Source of the DNA: JBNKDD01 sp050288085
Lineage (GTDB): Bacteria; Chloroflexota; Anaerolineae; Aggregatilineales; UBA3940
Reading direction: 5' to 3'
DNA: 5,986 nucleotides
NCBI GenBank assembly: GCA_050288085.1
Contig: JBNKDD010000331.1
Location: 1 to 5,986, forward strand
The notes under the pieces were generated by a model, which worked only from the letters and a program-made list of their open reading frames with translations, ran no database searches and was not told the origin of the DNA. Position 1 is the first letter of the stretch, and the number at the start of each line of letters is the position of its first letter. This document shows positions 5,916-5,986 of this stretch, one piece after another. A program made the position numbers and the translations under genes.

Positions 5916-5986
5916 ATCGACTCAAACGTGCTTTACCATGGATTTCTCTTGCGGCGGCGCTGATCGCCATCGTTTGCGCAGTGATC
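5912..5986 (+). CDS. N-terminus of a membrane-anchored or exported protein, cut by the window end
   Basis: Only the first 25 codons are visible. A basic start (MNRLKRALPW) is followed by a hydrophobic run (ISLAAALIAIVCAVI), which is an uncleaved anchor or signal sequence. It has a strong ribosome binding site, AGGAG at 5901-5905, 6 nt before the ATG, and overlaps the previous stop codon as ATGA (5912-5915), so translation is likely coupled. Being third in the sigma operon, it could be a sensor, an effector or the true anti-sigma protein. The rest of the gene is needed to tell. Confidence 0.75.
   Translation, partial: MNRLKRALPWISLAAALIAIVCAVI

Overview
The window is 5986 bp of bacterial chromosome. 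It carries a heat-shock chaperonin operon (groES-groEL) flanked by an APH-fold kinase gene, an unusual cysteine-rich lipoprotein gene, and the start of an ECF sigma factor operon. Signals are typically bacterial: a CIRCE operator, Shine-Dalgarno sites, an intrinsic terminator and a GroEL with a GGM tail. The style of the GroEL and GroES proteins, the SH3b/Ig-like lipoprotein and the moderately high GC of the coding parts suggest a Chloroflexota (Anaerolineae-like) genome. That placement is my inference from the sequence and not a database result.

Layout. 1-52: no supportable gene. 53-1057 (-): APH/choline-kinase-family phosphotransferase starting at TTG behind a good ribosome binding site. 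1058-1249: divergent regulatory region holding a -10 box and a near-perfect CIRCE element (1185-1211), the HrcA-repressor operator, in front of groES. 1250-1552 (+): groES. 1553-1624: spacer with a 7-bp hairpin and the groEL ribosome binding site. 1625-3280 (+): groEL, full length with all key residues seen. 3304-3329: strong hairpin terminator, well placed to stop both groEL and the convergent gene. 3348-4745 (-): lipoprotein with an Ig-like domain, a bacterial SH3 domain and nine six-cysteine repeats; the last three repeats are nearly identical 75-bp tandem copies. 4746-4976: divergent intergenic region. 4977-5561 (+): ECF sigma factor. 5565-5915 (+): small protein with two membrane segments and no recognised family. 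5912-5986 (+): start of another membrane-anchored protein, cut by the window edge.

How they work together. GroES and GroEL form the ATP-driven folding chamber and are expected to be released from HrcA repression on heat stress. The three rightmost genes are tightly packed (3-nt gap, then a 4-nt ATGA overlap) and look like one operon in which membrane proteins follow an ECF sigma factor. That is the usual place for an anti-sigma or sensor, but no known anti-sigma motif is visible. The lipoprotein is divergent from this operon and could be one of its targets, though nothing in the sequence proves it. The most distinctive item is the cysteine-repeat lipoprotein: 54 cysteines in about 218 residues, with spacing kept exactly in all nine repeats apart from one 5- or 7-residue variable gap.
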